From Saccharomycopsis malanga (taxonomy: Eukaryota; Ascomycota; Saccharomycetes; Ascoideales; Saccharomycopsidaceae): a stretch of 64,000 nt of DNA. Made by a program: the position numbers and the translations under genes. The notes under the pieces were generated by a model, which made no database searches, was not told the DNA's origin, and was given only the letters and a program-made list of their open reading frames with translations. Where the stretch lies: NCBI GenBank assembly GCA_004014935.1, contig CP025322.1:2108001-2172000 (forward strand), written 5' to 3'. Of this stretch, positions 19,262 through 28,260 are shown in pieces (positions within the stretch are counted from its first letter, which is position 1; each line of letters opens with the position of its first letter).

Positions 19262-19558
19262 TTTTATATTGATAATATCATATATTTCGAGCCCAGTGAG
19301 GAAAGCCCAGTGAGGAAAGCCCAGTGAGGAAAGCCCAGTGAGGAAAGCCCAGTGAGGAAAGCCCAGTGAGGAAAGCCCAGTGAGGAAAATTCAGTGAGGA
19401 AAACCCCCTCACTCAGCATCATAAAAAGCAGCAGCGAGTAAAGTCTTCGTCAAAACTAATAATACCCATCATAATATTCTCACCCGTACTCCTAATAGTT
19501 TTTTTTTTCTTTTCCGAGAGCACAAACCACTGAGCGATCCGGATCAGTGGCTTTATTG
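19262..19558 (-). mobile_element. SINE copy carrying a 14-bp tandem expansion
   Basis: A minus-strand SINE: head at 19558 (CACTGATCCGGATCGCTCAGTGG), GAGTACGGGTGAGAATATTA, then TTTACTCGCTGCTGCTTTTT, and the 3' end GGGCTCGAAATATATGATATT at 19262-19292. In front of that 3' end the unit GCCCAGTGAGGAAA (plus-strand reading) is repeated eight times at 19291-19402, seven copies exact. The unit contains the family's own GCCCAGT motif, so it probably grew from SINE sequence. A short plus-strand 3'-end remnant follows at about 19619-19645. Confidence 0.75.
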
Positions 19559-19734
19559 ATTGTATTAAATCATAAAAAACGTAACAATTTTTATTCATTC
19601 TTCCTTTAAACCTAAACTGATATGTACTGGACTCGAAATATGGAATTAAAATTTTAATTTTTTTTTCTTCATAAAAATTGTAACAATTTTTATTCACTAA
19701 TTTTCGGAAACAAAATTCCACTGGGGACTTTGTT

Positions 19735-20005
19735 TTTGATTTTAGCTATGAACGAATTTTACTCGCTGCTTTTACTATACTGAACGTGGTTTCCACAGGC
19801 AAGTGCAACTGTCTGAAATACGGCCTAGACAAATGTCTAGTGCTTACTTTCCAACCCATCGGGTGTTCAGAAAAGCCAGGGAGAAGTTTACAATGACTGG
19901 GACATGCTTGGGTTTTCCCACTAGGGTTTACCAAGTCCCCTTAGACATAGCGCGTACATATCAGCTTTGTAATAAAATATTATAATTAATAAAATATCAT
20001 ATAAA
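19735..20005 (+). mobile_element. 5'-truncated SINE copy
   Basis: Begins in the body (TTTTACTCGCTGCTTTTACT) and continues through GGCAAGTGCAACTGTCTGAA, CAAATGTCTAGTGCTTACTT, CCAACCCATCGGGTGTTCAG, TTTACAATGACTGGGACATG and TTTACCAAGTCCCCTTAGAC to a shortened 3' end at about 19980, then AT-rich sequence. It lies next to the retroelement ORF fragment. Confidence 0.8.
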
Positions 20006-20032
20006 AGGGCGGCCACTGGGCCATTCATTTGC

Positions 20033-20821
20033 TCAGCCTTTGTGAGGTTGTTTTTTTTCATATGTTCTAGTAAACAAAATGTGGCCTTGAGCCAGAACTT
20101 TGCTATAGTTAGCTTCATGTTCGTGTTTGTAAGTGATTAAAGCGCAGTATGTTCCCTGTTCATCTTCTGTTGGTCTACCATTGTACTTATTATTGTCATC
20201 GTACCAACTTCTTGGGTGGTATTTAGGGCTCAAGAGGGCTCTAATTGGTCTTGTTAATTCTGGAAAGATCACCTTTCCGTCGTTATCCTCAATTGATAAC
20301 AGGGCTTCGAGGCTGGCTGGCGAAATGTATCTTGGCACATCAGAGATTACTCTTCTGTGCCACCTATTGCCGTCTAATACCGCTGGAGATCCAATACTTA
20401 ATCTGATCGATTCAATAAGTTCATCAGTAGCTAGTTCACGGAAACGTACTCTCAAATGACCATTTCTGGTTGGGTAGTATTTCAAAATCTTGTCCTTATA
20501 TTGGTTGTTAAATTCAAAAAGCTTTTGCTCATCAAACAGTTCATGTGGTCTTTGTAATAACACCAACTCCTTATTTTCAGTCAATCTTTTGATTGGGTTC
20601 TTTTTCTCTGTGATTGGGAATTTTGTGTCGAATGCCAATCTTGAGTTCTTCAACTCTGGCTGTTCTTTTCTAGCCATTGCTACGTAAGCAGGCCGGACAG
20701 TGTCTTTATTAACCTTTTCATTCACATTAGCTTCGAGTTGGTTCGTTTTCTTGTTCACAGTATCTAGGGTTTTTTGTTGTTTCTCAGTCACTTTAGCTAA
20801 TTGGTTCACAGTAGCCAACAT
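20033..20821 (-). other. Retroelement ORF fragment (LINE ORF1-like suspected)
   Basis: An open frame of 262 codons for a hydrophilic basic protein: a coiled-coil-like start (LAKVTEKQQKTLDTVNKK), then a region with VLLQRPHELFDEQK, LRVRFRELATDELIESIR and RHELFD/PRYISPASLEALLSI-type segments whose strand-helix alternation suggests an RNA-binding fold. I have no firm family match. Size, basicity, the coiled coil and its place among SINEs suggest ORF1 of a LINE, but another retroelement protein is possible. The locus looks incomplete: no reverse transcriptase or endonuclease follows. Related sequence extends upstream to about 20945. Confidence 0.35.
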
Positions 20822-20969
20822 CCATTTGAGTAATGTTCCATTGTCAATATCTAAACTTCCTGCTTGCTCTAAGGACGTAATTTTCGAGGGACTTGCTTAA
20901 TTCATTCGTCATCATTCTATCGATGCTAATGGACACATTACCGTGTGCGTTATCACCAACGAACGGTGA

Positions 20970-21372
20970 AATATTTTATTAATTATAATATCTTTTCAGA
21001 CAACTCATAATACGTATAATCATTAAACAGTCTATAAATTAAATACAAAAAAAAAAAAACTATTTGCCATTTTCATCTTCTTGATTCTTATTTATTACTC
21101 AAACAATTTATACCAAAAAACAAATCAACCACTAAAAAACCAAATAAAACAGCGCCCTTTTTTTATAATATTTTATTATTTATAATATTTTGTTAATTAT
21201 AATATGCCAAATTACTCCATCTCATCTTTGGCGTTTAGTAAATCCAAATTGCGTGCAACCAACCTCATCTACACTTCTCAGACACCTCATAATACGTATA
21301 ATCATTAAACAGTCTATAAATTAAATACAAAAAAAAACTATTTGCCATTTTCATCATCTTGTTTCTTATGAA
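20970..21372. repeat. Duplicated 3' end of COX20
   Basis: Bases 20996-21090 and 21278-21369 are near-identical: ACTCATAATACG, CATTAAACAGTCTATAAATT, an A run, then CTATTTGCCATTTTCATC. The right-hand copy includes the real COX20 stop and last codons. The left-hand copy reads NKNQEDENGK-stop against HKKQDDENGK-stop in the gene. AATATTTTATTAATTATAAT at 20970 is echoed at 21184. The duplicated stretch is therefore at least 95 bp and perhaps about 120 bp, with indels. Confidence 0.85.
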
Positions 21373-21838
21373 CCATTGGCCGCGGCTTGGCTCTGATTGT
21401 AGCTTTTGCCTTTTCAACATTCTCAAAACTACGCTTTCTTTGGGTGCGGCACTGCTCCCAGCCTACTAGACTCCCTAAAAGCCCCGCGCCAACCGCCCAA
21501 TTAGACGCCTTGGCTGGGTTTTTATGTATGAGAAAGATGGTGGTGCCCAACACACCCATAGACGAAAGACCTATAAGCCCTGCGTCTCTGAAACATGGGA
21601 TTTTTACGAGGTTTCCAAGCGAAAAGTCGCTCCAAGATATCGAATCAAAAGCGCTTTTGAACATGGTTCTTTGCTGCATCTGCTGCTGATGTCGATTTAA
21701 TGGATCATGACTCTCTCCAGTACTAAATTTTGGAGGCAAATCATCTAAATAAACATCCTCAGAGACAGGCTGTGGCTGCGGCTGCGGCTCCTGCTCCTGC
21801 TTACTAGACTTGCCAATCCCAAAGGGTAGCCAGGCCAT
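21338..21838 (-). CDS. COX20: COX20, cytochrome c oxidase subunit 2 chaperone
   Basis: 166 residues, inner mitochondrial membrane. Cox20 binds newly made Cox2 and presents it for leader removal and copper loading. Family features: hydrophilic N-terminus (about 1-75), the signature VKIPCFRDAG at about 82-91, two short hydrophobic segments (IGLSSMGVLGTTIFLI and SNWAVGAGLLGSLVGWEQC), then a basic tail (TQRKRSFENVEKAK). The N-terminus holds a QPQPQPQ run. Length is in the family range (about 200 in Saccharomyces). The ATG at 21838 is the only sensible start. It is divergent from the Sel1-repeat gene, with 369 bp between the starts. Its 3' end is partly duplicated downstream. The call rests mainly on the PCFRDAG motif and the two-helix layout. 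Confidence 0.8.
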   Translation of the reverse strand: MAWLPFGIGKSSKQEQEPQPQPQPVSEDVYLDDLPPKFSTGESHDPLNRHQQQMQQRTMFKSAFDSISWSDFSLGNLVKIPCFRDAGLIGLSSMGVLGTTIFLIHKNPAKASNWAVGAGLLGSLVGWEQCRTQRKRSFENVEKAKATIRAKPRPMVHKKQDDENGK

Positions 21839-22207
21839 ATTGATACTTGTTCTGTTCTTCTAAAAATCAAAAACTAATTGGTAACCCCACTATTACGACC
21901 ATCTCCAGCTCACAATAATAGTGTAATTTTGAAAAAAAGAAAACTCCGGTTCTGCTTCCCGCACTACCACAAACAAACATAATGCCATGCACATGCACAT
22001 GCATGTAGATGCACTAATTTACTAATCGCACCGCACATTACCCAGTGGCGGATCCGCAGTACGTGTAGTAAAATATCGTCAAAGGCATGTGTGTATGTTT
22101 ATTAACAACTGTATCTTCTTCTCACAAGGTGTTTGATCTGTCCTCAAAGGGCTGTTGGCTATCATTATTTTACTACTGTTTCAACGGCTCTACGTCAGCC
22201 CGCAGCT
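21839..22207. promoter_or_regulatory. Shared divergent promoter region, COX20 / SKT5-like
   Basis: 369 bp between two divergent start codons. Contains alternating CATGCACATGCACATGCATG at 21966-21985, again TGCATG-type sequence, and a GTATGT followed by TAACAAC and ACAAG at 22091-22129 that resembles splice signals but would make an intron of only about 40 bp. No TATA box stands out. Confidence 0.4.
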
Positions 22208-24427
22208 ATGAACAACTACAACGCACGTCCTCCGCAGTTTGCTGCTGCACAGCATATGCGGCCGCGACCATCACAACAGCCTCACATGAACATGATGAAT
22301 ATGGGCAACGGCGGAATGCCCGGGCCCAGAGCCAACCCTTATGGTGGCTACCCGCCCCTGGGAAACAGGCCGCCTCAGCAACGGCCTCAGTATGCGCCAT
22401 CTCCGCAGAGACCACCCGGGGGCCGGCCTGGTCCACCGGGGGCTCGTCATGGTCCTCCAGGTGCTGCGCCACCACAGAATGCAAACGGATACGGACCCCC
22501 AGCGCCTCAGCCACCGCAGAACGGCTACGCGCCAGCCGGCCCAATCAACATGAGAGGGCCTGCACCGCCTGGGGCTGGTCCTCAGGGCTATTATGGACCA
22601 CAAAATGGCGGGTCGCCGGCCCGTAAACCAGCAAACAACTCACCGAACCGGTTACCAGCCGCCAATCCGTATCAGCAACCTAATAATCCGTATCAAGCTC
22701 CCCCTATGGCTAACAATAATCCGTATCAACAGCCGAGTAATCCGTATCAGACGGCGCCACCGCAGGCCGTCCCGCAGCCACCAGCCGCCGTATCGAATAA
22801 TCCGTACCAGTCAGCGCCACAAGCCAATCCGTACCAGTCAGCGCCACCACCAGCCGCCGGACCAAATAATCCGTACCAAACAGCGCCACAAGCCCCGCCA
22901 CAGGCCAATCCGTATCTGCAAAGCGGGCCATACAGTGGCGGGTACGACAACCCCTACCAAGGTGCGATCGCGCCACAAATGACGTCATCCTCGCAGGTGT
23001 CGTTACCTGGTATTGAGAGAGACTTGGTGAGCCAGAACACCGGATCGGTGCCGAATCCGTCGAACAACAGCGCAACACATTACAACAACGGCGCGTACAA
23101 CAATTATGATGACGCGATCAACCTGAGTTTGGCGGATGGGGGTGGACATGAGTACGCGTCGTCAAATGACCAGCAGATCATGCCGCCGCGCGGATATTCG
23201 GACCTGTATCCACAGAAACGGCAACAGCAACGAATTAGTGCTGGAGATCCAAACACAGCAACCAAGAAAGCTGAGCCAAAAAAGCCATTGGATATCAATG
23301 AATACAATGCTCGTAGAGTAGCTGCGGAAAACAGCGAGGACGCGGATGTGCAATTGCTGTGGATCAAAGCGATTATCGAAGCCACACAGGAGCCTACGTT
23401 GATAAACACCATTGATATCAATGGGAATCTCTTGCCTAACAAACTCACTACGTCTAAAGAGATACGTAAGAACAGAGACGTGTTTTTGCACAAGGGGTTG
23501 AAGCGGTTGAAGCGTCTTGTTTCCAAGAACCATCCGGAGGCAAACTATTATCTTGGAACGTTATATACAAACGGCAAGATTTTGGAGAAGAACTACGACA
23601 AGGCGTTTGATTATTACTTGAAAGCAGCTAATGGCGGCAGTGGCGACGGCATGTACAGAGTGGCGATATGCTATGAGATGGGCATAGGAGCAAAGCAGGA
23701 CAATGTGGATGCGTTTTCTTGGTTTAAAAAGTCTTCACAGCGCCATGTGGTTCCTGCCATGTTCAAGTTGGGAATGATATATCTCAAAGGCACATTGCAA
23801 CAACGGAGGTCTGCAGCCAGGGCTATCGAATGGTTGGAAAAAGCTGCTTCCGAAGCAGACGAAAACAATCCGCATGCTTTATTTGAATTAGGCAAACTCT
23901 ACGAAGGCTTTTATCCTATTTCTTCCTCTATGGATTCCTTGACCAATGAAGATGCCCAGTTTCTCAAGGACTTGAAAACAATCATTCCAGACACCAACGA
24001 CGAAAAAGCGCTCAATTTGTACATCAGAGCAGCAAAACTCAACTATGCCCCTGCACAAAGTAAGCTTGGGTGGTGTTATGAATACGGAAAGTTGGGCTGT
24101 GCTGTGGACAGTAAACGCTCAATTGCCTGGTACTGCCGTTCTGCTGCCCAAGGTTACGCATTGGCTGAAATGGCTCTTTGCGGGTGGTACTTGACAGGAG
24201 CAAAAGGATTGCTCGAAAGCAACGATAAAGAAGCATATCTCTGGGCTTTGAAAGCAGCAGAAAAAGGCTTGTCAAAGGCTGAATACGCATTAGGCCATTT
24301 CAAAGAAACTGGCTTAGGAACTGAACGTGATGTTGTAGAAGCAAGAAAATGGTACATGAAAGCAGCAGCCCAGGGGCATCCAAAAGCAATTCAAAGAATG
24401 CAAGAATTGAATTCCAAGGGGCAATAA
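22208..24427 (+). CDS. Sel1-repeat chitin synthase activator, SKT5/CHS4 family
   Basis: 739 residues from the ATG at 22208 (MNNYNARPPQF); the frame is open further upstream but has no other ATG. The N-terminal third (about 1-260) is disordered and rich in Pro, Gln and Asn, with about a dozen NPYQ units (PNNPYQSAPP-type). The C-terminal half (about 375-735) is a series of Sel1/TPR-like repeats: EANYYLGTLYTNGKI, AMFKLGMIYLKGTL, AQSKLGWCYEYGKLGC, AEMALCGWYLTGAKG, AEYALGHFKETGLG. The GWYLTG...EAYLWALKAAEKGL block is typical of Skt5/Chs4, which recruits and activates chitin synthase III at the bud neck. The protein ends ELNSKGQ, with no CAAX box, although Saccharomyces Chs4 is prenylated. It could be an Ack1- or Dsf2-like paralogue instead. 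Confidence 0.75.
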   Translation: MNNYNARPPQFAAAQHMRPRPSQQPHMNMMNMGNGGMPGPRANPYGGYPPLGNRPPQQRPQYAPSPQRPPGGRPGPPGARHGPPGAAPPQNANGYGPPAPQPPQNGYAPAGPINMRGPAPPGAGPQGYYGPQNGGSPARKPANNSPNRLPAANPYQQPNNPYQAPPMANNNPYQQPSNPYQTAPPQAVPQPPAAVSNNPYQSAPQANPYQSAPPPAAGPNNPYQTAPQAPPQANPYLQSGPYSGGYDNPYQGAIAPQMTSSSQVSLPGIERDLVSQNTGSVPNPSNNSATHYNNGAYNNYDDAINLSLADGGGHEYASSNDQQIMPPRGYSDLYPQKRQQQRISAGDPNTATKKAEPKKPLDINEYNARRVAAENSEDADVQLLWIKAIIEATQEPTLINTIDINGNLLPNKLTTSKEIRKNRDVFLHKGLKRLKRLVSKNHPEANYYLGTLYTNGKILEKNYDKAFDYYLKAANGGSGDGMYRVAICYEMGIGAKQDNVDAFSWFKKSSQRHVVPAMFKLGMIYLKGTLQQRRSAARAIEWLEKAASEADENNPHALFELGKLYEGFYPISSSMDSLTNEDAQFLKDLKTIIPDTNDEKALNLYIRAAKLNYAPAQSKLGWCYEYGKLGCAVDSKRSIAWYCRSAAQGYALAEMALCGWYLTGAKGLLESNDKEAYLWALKAAEKGLSKAEYALGHFKETGLGTERDVVEARKWYMKAAAQGHPKAIQRMQELNSKGQ

Positions 24428-24545
24428 TTGGACCAATTGGGTAATAATTGAACTCAATGGCCAATAAATTCAATGGCCAATAAATCAACTCAATGGTCAA
24501 TAAATCAACTCAATGGTCAATAAATCAACTCCATGGAGGCAATAA
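24428..24545 (+). repeat. 20-bp tandem repeat after the SKT5-like stop codon
   Basis: Five or so copies of AATGGTCAATAAATCAACTC, the first ones variant (AATGGCCAATAAATTC), starting within 30 bp of the stop codon at 24425-24427. Very probably inside the 3' UTR. Confidence 0.85.
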
Positions 24546-25212
24546 TCTGATAATTGATTATGTCTTATGTATTTTATTTTTTCTTTTATTATTGTTATTT
24601 TTATTCACTTTCTCTTAAGTTTATTTCCTATTGTTCTCTAGCACATTTTACTTTTACGGGTTGTTCACAACTGTTTTGCATTTTCCCTGTTCTTTTTTGT
24701 TTTGGTTAACCTTTGTACTCTGTTTAGTTTTCAAGCATACATATTATAGTTATTGTTAAATGTAGAATTTCTGCAAGTGGGTAATTGACATGAAGATTAA
24801 ACGATCGGTTCTCAAGATGATAAATACAATTATGGGTGGATGCAATGATAATGATGATATTAAAATTTATCACTTTTTATGTTGCAAGTAACAATTAGAA
24901 TATTGCAAACACAATGTTCAAATATTTTATAATATGAAAATCAATGTTCAATAACATGAAATCAATTTGAAAAAAGAAAAAAGCTCAGAAACTATAGAGA
25001 TTATTGGATATGTACACCCATTGGAAAACCCAGACCTCTGCATTTTCTCCAAATTTCTGATAATGATAAATCTCACAAACACTGACAATATCATGTTGAG
25101 CTTTTATTATTAATTGGCCAAAACGGTAAAACTACTACTAATACAACTTATTCTCGTAAGCCAATTGTAAATGTATCATGGAACAATTGTTACATTTGAT
25201 AAAAGACAAGTT
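24546..25212. other. Spacer, nothing recognised
   Basis: AT-rich sequence downstream of the SKT5-like gene. No gene, RNA or repeat recognised. Confidence 0.5.
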
Positions 25213-25567
25213 ACCAGTGGGAAGTGCTCTTAGAGAAGGGAGGAAAGACCTGGGAGGATAGTTTAACGATTAGTACTTTCGAAAAGGACAAAAAGGACAT
25301 AACAGGTATACGGGTTCGATTCCCAAGACGAACGTTTTTAGATGATGAACAAGCAAGTTTAGCACGACCTAGACCAAACTTATTGGGTCAGAAGACTATG
25401 ACTGGACATGATTGAGGTTTCACCACTGGGTTTTACCAAGTCCCTTTAGACATAAAATTTACTAAATCTTTTTGGATAGACTTGTGGCAGTACTTTAAAT
25501 CAACGGACTTGTAAACATATATTCAATTGGTTATAAATATGCAATAATTTATTAATATTAATATTAA

Positions 25568-25633
<66 letters not shown>

Positions 25634-25682
25634 TATTATTACGAGACTGATATGTACTGGGCTCGAAATATTAGATAATATT
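25213..25682 (+). mobile_element. Diverged SINE copy broken by a TTA microsatellite
   Basis: Head remnant from CCAGTGG (25213) with CTCTTAGAGAAGGG. The B-box region TACGGGTTCGATTCCCAAGA lies at about 25309-25328, TAGACCAAACTT in the body, CCACTGGGTTTTACCAAGTC at about 25421-25440, and the 3' end ACTGATATGTACTGGGCTCG at 25647-25666. Extra sequence and an ATT/TTA array (about 25566-25640) separate the two parts. About 50 bp of unrelated sequence sits between the head and the B box. Confidence 0.65.
25566..25640. repeat. ATT trinucleotide microsatellite
   Basis: About 20 uninterrupted ATT units, bordered by imperfect TTAATATTA and TATATATTATTATT. The same trinucleotide forms the tails of the SINE copies, so this may be an overgrown SINE tail. 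Confidence 0.9.
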
Positions 25683-26259
25683 TTATAAAAGACAAATTTT
25701 CTAGGGAAAGTTTACTTTTGCTGTTTAATAGTAGCAACTGTCGTATGCTGTTAGGCTGAACACTGTAGATGACATGTTGGTCTTGATTTTAAGAGATTGA
25801 CGAATGATAGTTGGTGATTATTCCAATACGTAGCTTCACAAGATTTGTGTTTCCTCGAACGTATAGAGTTGTAAGAATGATGTATAATGCCATAAATGTT
25901 GTAATTCAAAAGTATGTATATTGCCATAAATGTTGTAATTCAGACGTATGTACTGGCGACATAGTCAAATACCCTGTAGAATAATTACAATACCACACAA
26001 GCCACGGAATGGAAATTCAAAGAGAGATGTATTAAACACAACAGGCATCAACCCAAAGGCCAGACATTGATGCCAAGTGACGTTAAAAACAGTAAAGACT
26101 AGAGAAAGGCCAAAGCCTGAGACATACCCAGTGTAAAACAAAACAAATGAACAAACAACCAACTGGCTAGTTATTGAGGAAAAAGAAGAAGAAAAGGACA
26201 AAACTATGGAATTGAGAGATTAAAAAACACATATTTAAAGGGGAATATTCAAATCACGC
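25683..26259. other. RTN1 3' flank
   Basis: No supported gene. A near-duplicate TATTGCCATAAATGTTGTAATTCA lies at about 25888-25942. A minus-strand open frame at 25965-26201 codes for a hydrophobic peptide but has no ATG before a stop, so it is not called. Confidence 0.5.
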
Positions 26260-27156
26260 TTAGATACCGACACTGGCCTTGTTTTTTTGGATGGAAGCCT
26301 TCAATTCGTCCACATCGACGGATTCAGGAAGGTGTTCGGAAGCCAATGGGTCAGTGGTTGGAGCCTTTGGCAAGGCGCTAGTTTGGTGGACACTGGCGCC
26401 AGAGGCAGATCCAACAGAGGACTCAGGTTGAGGCTTTGGAGCAGCTGGAGAGGCAGAGGCAGAGGAACCAACGGTGGAGCCGGCAGTTCTGTTTTTAGGC
26501 AAATAACCAGAGACCTTGGAGGTGTAAGGAGACAATTTGGAATTGGCCTGGGCAAGGAAAGGCTTGGAGCGTTGGTGAGCAACGTCTCTGTATTCGGAAG
26601 CCTTGGACTTGGCCAAAGAGTAGTATTTGTCCTTTGCTTGGTGGATTTCCTTTTCGTAGGTGACGTAGGCAACGGGAACAGTGAAGGCCAAGACAAGGGA
26701 GGAGACCAACAAGGAGAAGACAGAGAACCAGGCAGTGATCTTGTACAAGACGTAGGACAAGGCGGCAAACTTTAGGGTTTTCTCAATGTCGGCGGCAAAG
26801 AAGACGGCCTGGAACTGAGCCTCCAACTGGGCAATGGCCTTTTCGACCTTAGGAAGATAGTGGTGGGCAGCAGAAGAGAGCGAGTTGCAGTGGGCAGGTC
26901 TGAATCTGGAGGCAAAGCCGCTTCCAGTGACCAATTTGCCGGCGTATTCGCCAGCGCCGGCAACAAACAAGGAGATAAAGGCAAATCTGAAGAACAAGTT
27001 GACGAGATTGACGTATCTCAAGGCCAACAAGGAGGCAAGAGACACGCCAAAGACCTTTGCGGTTCTTTGGGGGTCCTTCCAGGTCAACAAGCCGGCGCTT
27101 TCGTGCTTGGAAATAGGAATTGGCGCAATAGGGGTAGAAGCAGAGGTGGAAGACAT
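26260..27156 (-). CDS. RTN1: Reticulon-like protein Rtn1
   Basis: 298 residues from the ATG at 27156 (MSSTSASTPIAPIPISKHES). Shapes tubular endoplasmic reticulum by inserting hairpins into the membrane. The reticulon domain starts with LLTWKDPQRTAKVFGVSLAS (about 24-43), followed by the first hydrophobic hairpin (LLALRYVNLVNLFFRFAFISLFVAGAG, split by a polar turn) and, after a loop, the second (LSYVLYKITAWFSVFSLLVS and onward, about 130-165). The C-terminal 100 residues are low-complexity (Ser, Ala, Pro), as in yeast Rtn1. Length agrees with Saccharomyces Rtn1 (295 aa). A TTG two codons upstream extends the frame but is not a credible start. Codons are strongly biased (TTG, GTC, AAG), suggesting high expression. 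Confidence 0.92.
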   Translation of the reverse strand: MSSTSASTPIAPIPISKHESAGLLTWKDPQRTAKVFGVSLASLLALRYVNLVNLFFRFAFISLFVAGAGEYAGKLVTGSGFASRFRPAHCNSLSSAAHHYLPKVEKAIAQLEAQFQAVFFAADIEKTLKFAALSYVLYKITAWFSVFSLLVSSLVLAFTVPVAYVTYEKEIHQAKDKYYSLAKSKASEYRDVAHQRSKPFLAQANSKLSPYTSKVSGYLPKNRTAGSTVGSSASASPAAPKPQPESSVGSASGASVHQTSALPKAPTTDPLASEHLPESVDVDELKASIQKNKASVGI

Positions 27157-27618
27157 GGTCAATCAATTGAGTATATAGTCCGATTCAGTACAGTGTAAAT
27201 TGAGGGGCAGACAGACAGTAGGTCAATTTCAACGCTGGAGTTATATAGCTTCCGCAAACAGATCAAGATCACAAGAGAAACTTATCCGCAAGAAATGACA
27301 AACCATCGTCCGGAATCCAAAAAAACAGGTGAAACGGCCTTCAGGGTAAAACTTGCTGTGGTGCCGCGAATGGCGATGGCAACCGGTTATGGACCCTGGC
27401 CTTTTGTTAGCGGCCTAGACGGGCGACACTTTGTAGCAATATTGTGGATGGATGCTATGAATCAGCGGGTTTGGGCAGTGTTGCTGTAGAATTAGCGTTA
27501 TAGTATAGGGCGACCAGCAAGCAAATAGTTAGTATCACATGCCGCAAGCAGCAAGGGTTGCTGTGTTTTATAGTTGGTATTGTGAGTGTAGATTGGGTAG
27601 TTTATGTACTTTATTGAT

Positions 27619-28055
27619 CAATTAATGTGATGCTGTAGAAGTTTGGATGTTGGTAGATAATGTAGTAATGAGGGTATTGAGGTAAAAGGACAGATTAAAG
27701 TACTAGTGTAGTTAGTTGAATAGGATATATTGAAAAGAACACAGAGCAATAGATAAACACTTTGGAAAATACAAGATTCTAATTCAAGCTCAGTACACAT
27801 CTGTTTTTGAGAGAAATGAACTATTATTCACCAATTAATGTGATACTGTAGAAGTTTAGATGATGGTAGATAATGTAGTAAGTGAGGTATAGAGGTAAAA
27901 AAACAATGTGTCTAGATGTGTAGTTGAATATATCGACAAGAACACAATCCAGAATATAATAGAGAACACAGAGCAATAGATAAACACTTTAGAAAATACA
28001 ATAGATACAACACTACAGAAACTATAATATACTTCAATCTCAACACACATCTGTA
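27619..28055. repeat. Tandem duplication of about 200 bp ending in SINE-like sequence
   Basis: Copy 1 (27619-27803) and copy 2 (27832-28055) share CAATTAATGTGATRCTGTAG, GGTAGATAATGTAGTA, ACACAGAGCAATAGATAAAC and the end TTCAAGCTCAGTACACATCTG or its variant TTCAATCTCAACACACATCTG. That end resembles the minus-strand SINE 3' end, so the unit may be a SINE fragment plus flank. Copy 2 has small insertions. Confidence 0.8.
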
Positions 28056-28131
28056 TTGTGATCCAATCTAATAGTTGGATGTGAAACAAATCTCATAGAT
28101 AAACTGACAAGAAACAAGCAGTACATAAAAA

Positions 28132-28260
28132 AAGTTTGGGCAAGCCACTGGCCAACAGAGAAGGGAAAAAGACCCAGCTTGTTCACGGATTCAATTCCCG
28201 GCACTAACAATTTTTACTCATTGCTTTTACAATGTTGAAAGTGTAGTGGTTACTGACGTA
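28132..28260 (+). mobile_element. Diverged SINE head and body start
   Basis: Weak A-box region (AAGCCACTGGCC), AGAGAAGGGAAAAAGACC, B-box-like GGATTCAATTCCCGGCAC, then CAATTTTTACTCATTGCTTT and ACAATGTTGAAAGTGTAGTG, the last two shared with the copy at 35352-35614. No 3' end follows. Confidence 0.65.

Noticed and set aside
22091-22129. Possible short intron before the SKT5-like gene (GTATGT, TAACAAC, ACAAG)
   Set aside because: It would be about 40 nt, below the usual minimum for yeast introns, and the ATG at 22208 already gives a sensible protein.
25965-26201. 78-codon hydrophobic frame downstream of RTN1 (minus strand)
   Set aside because: Two membrane-like segments looked attractive, but the frame begins at a TTG with a stop upstream and has no ATG before its middle. 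No homologue recognised.
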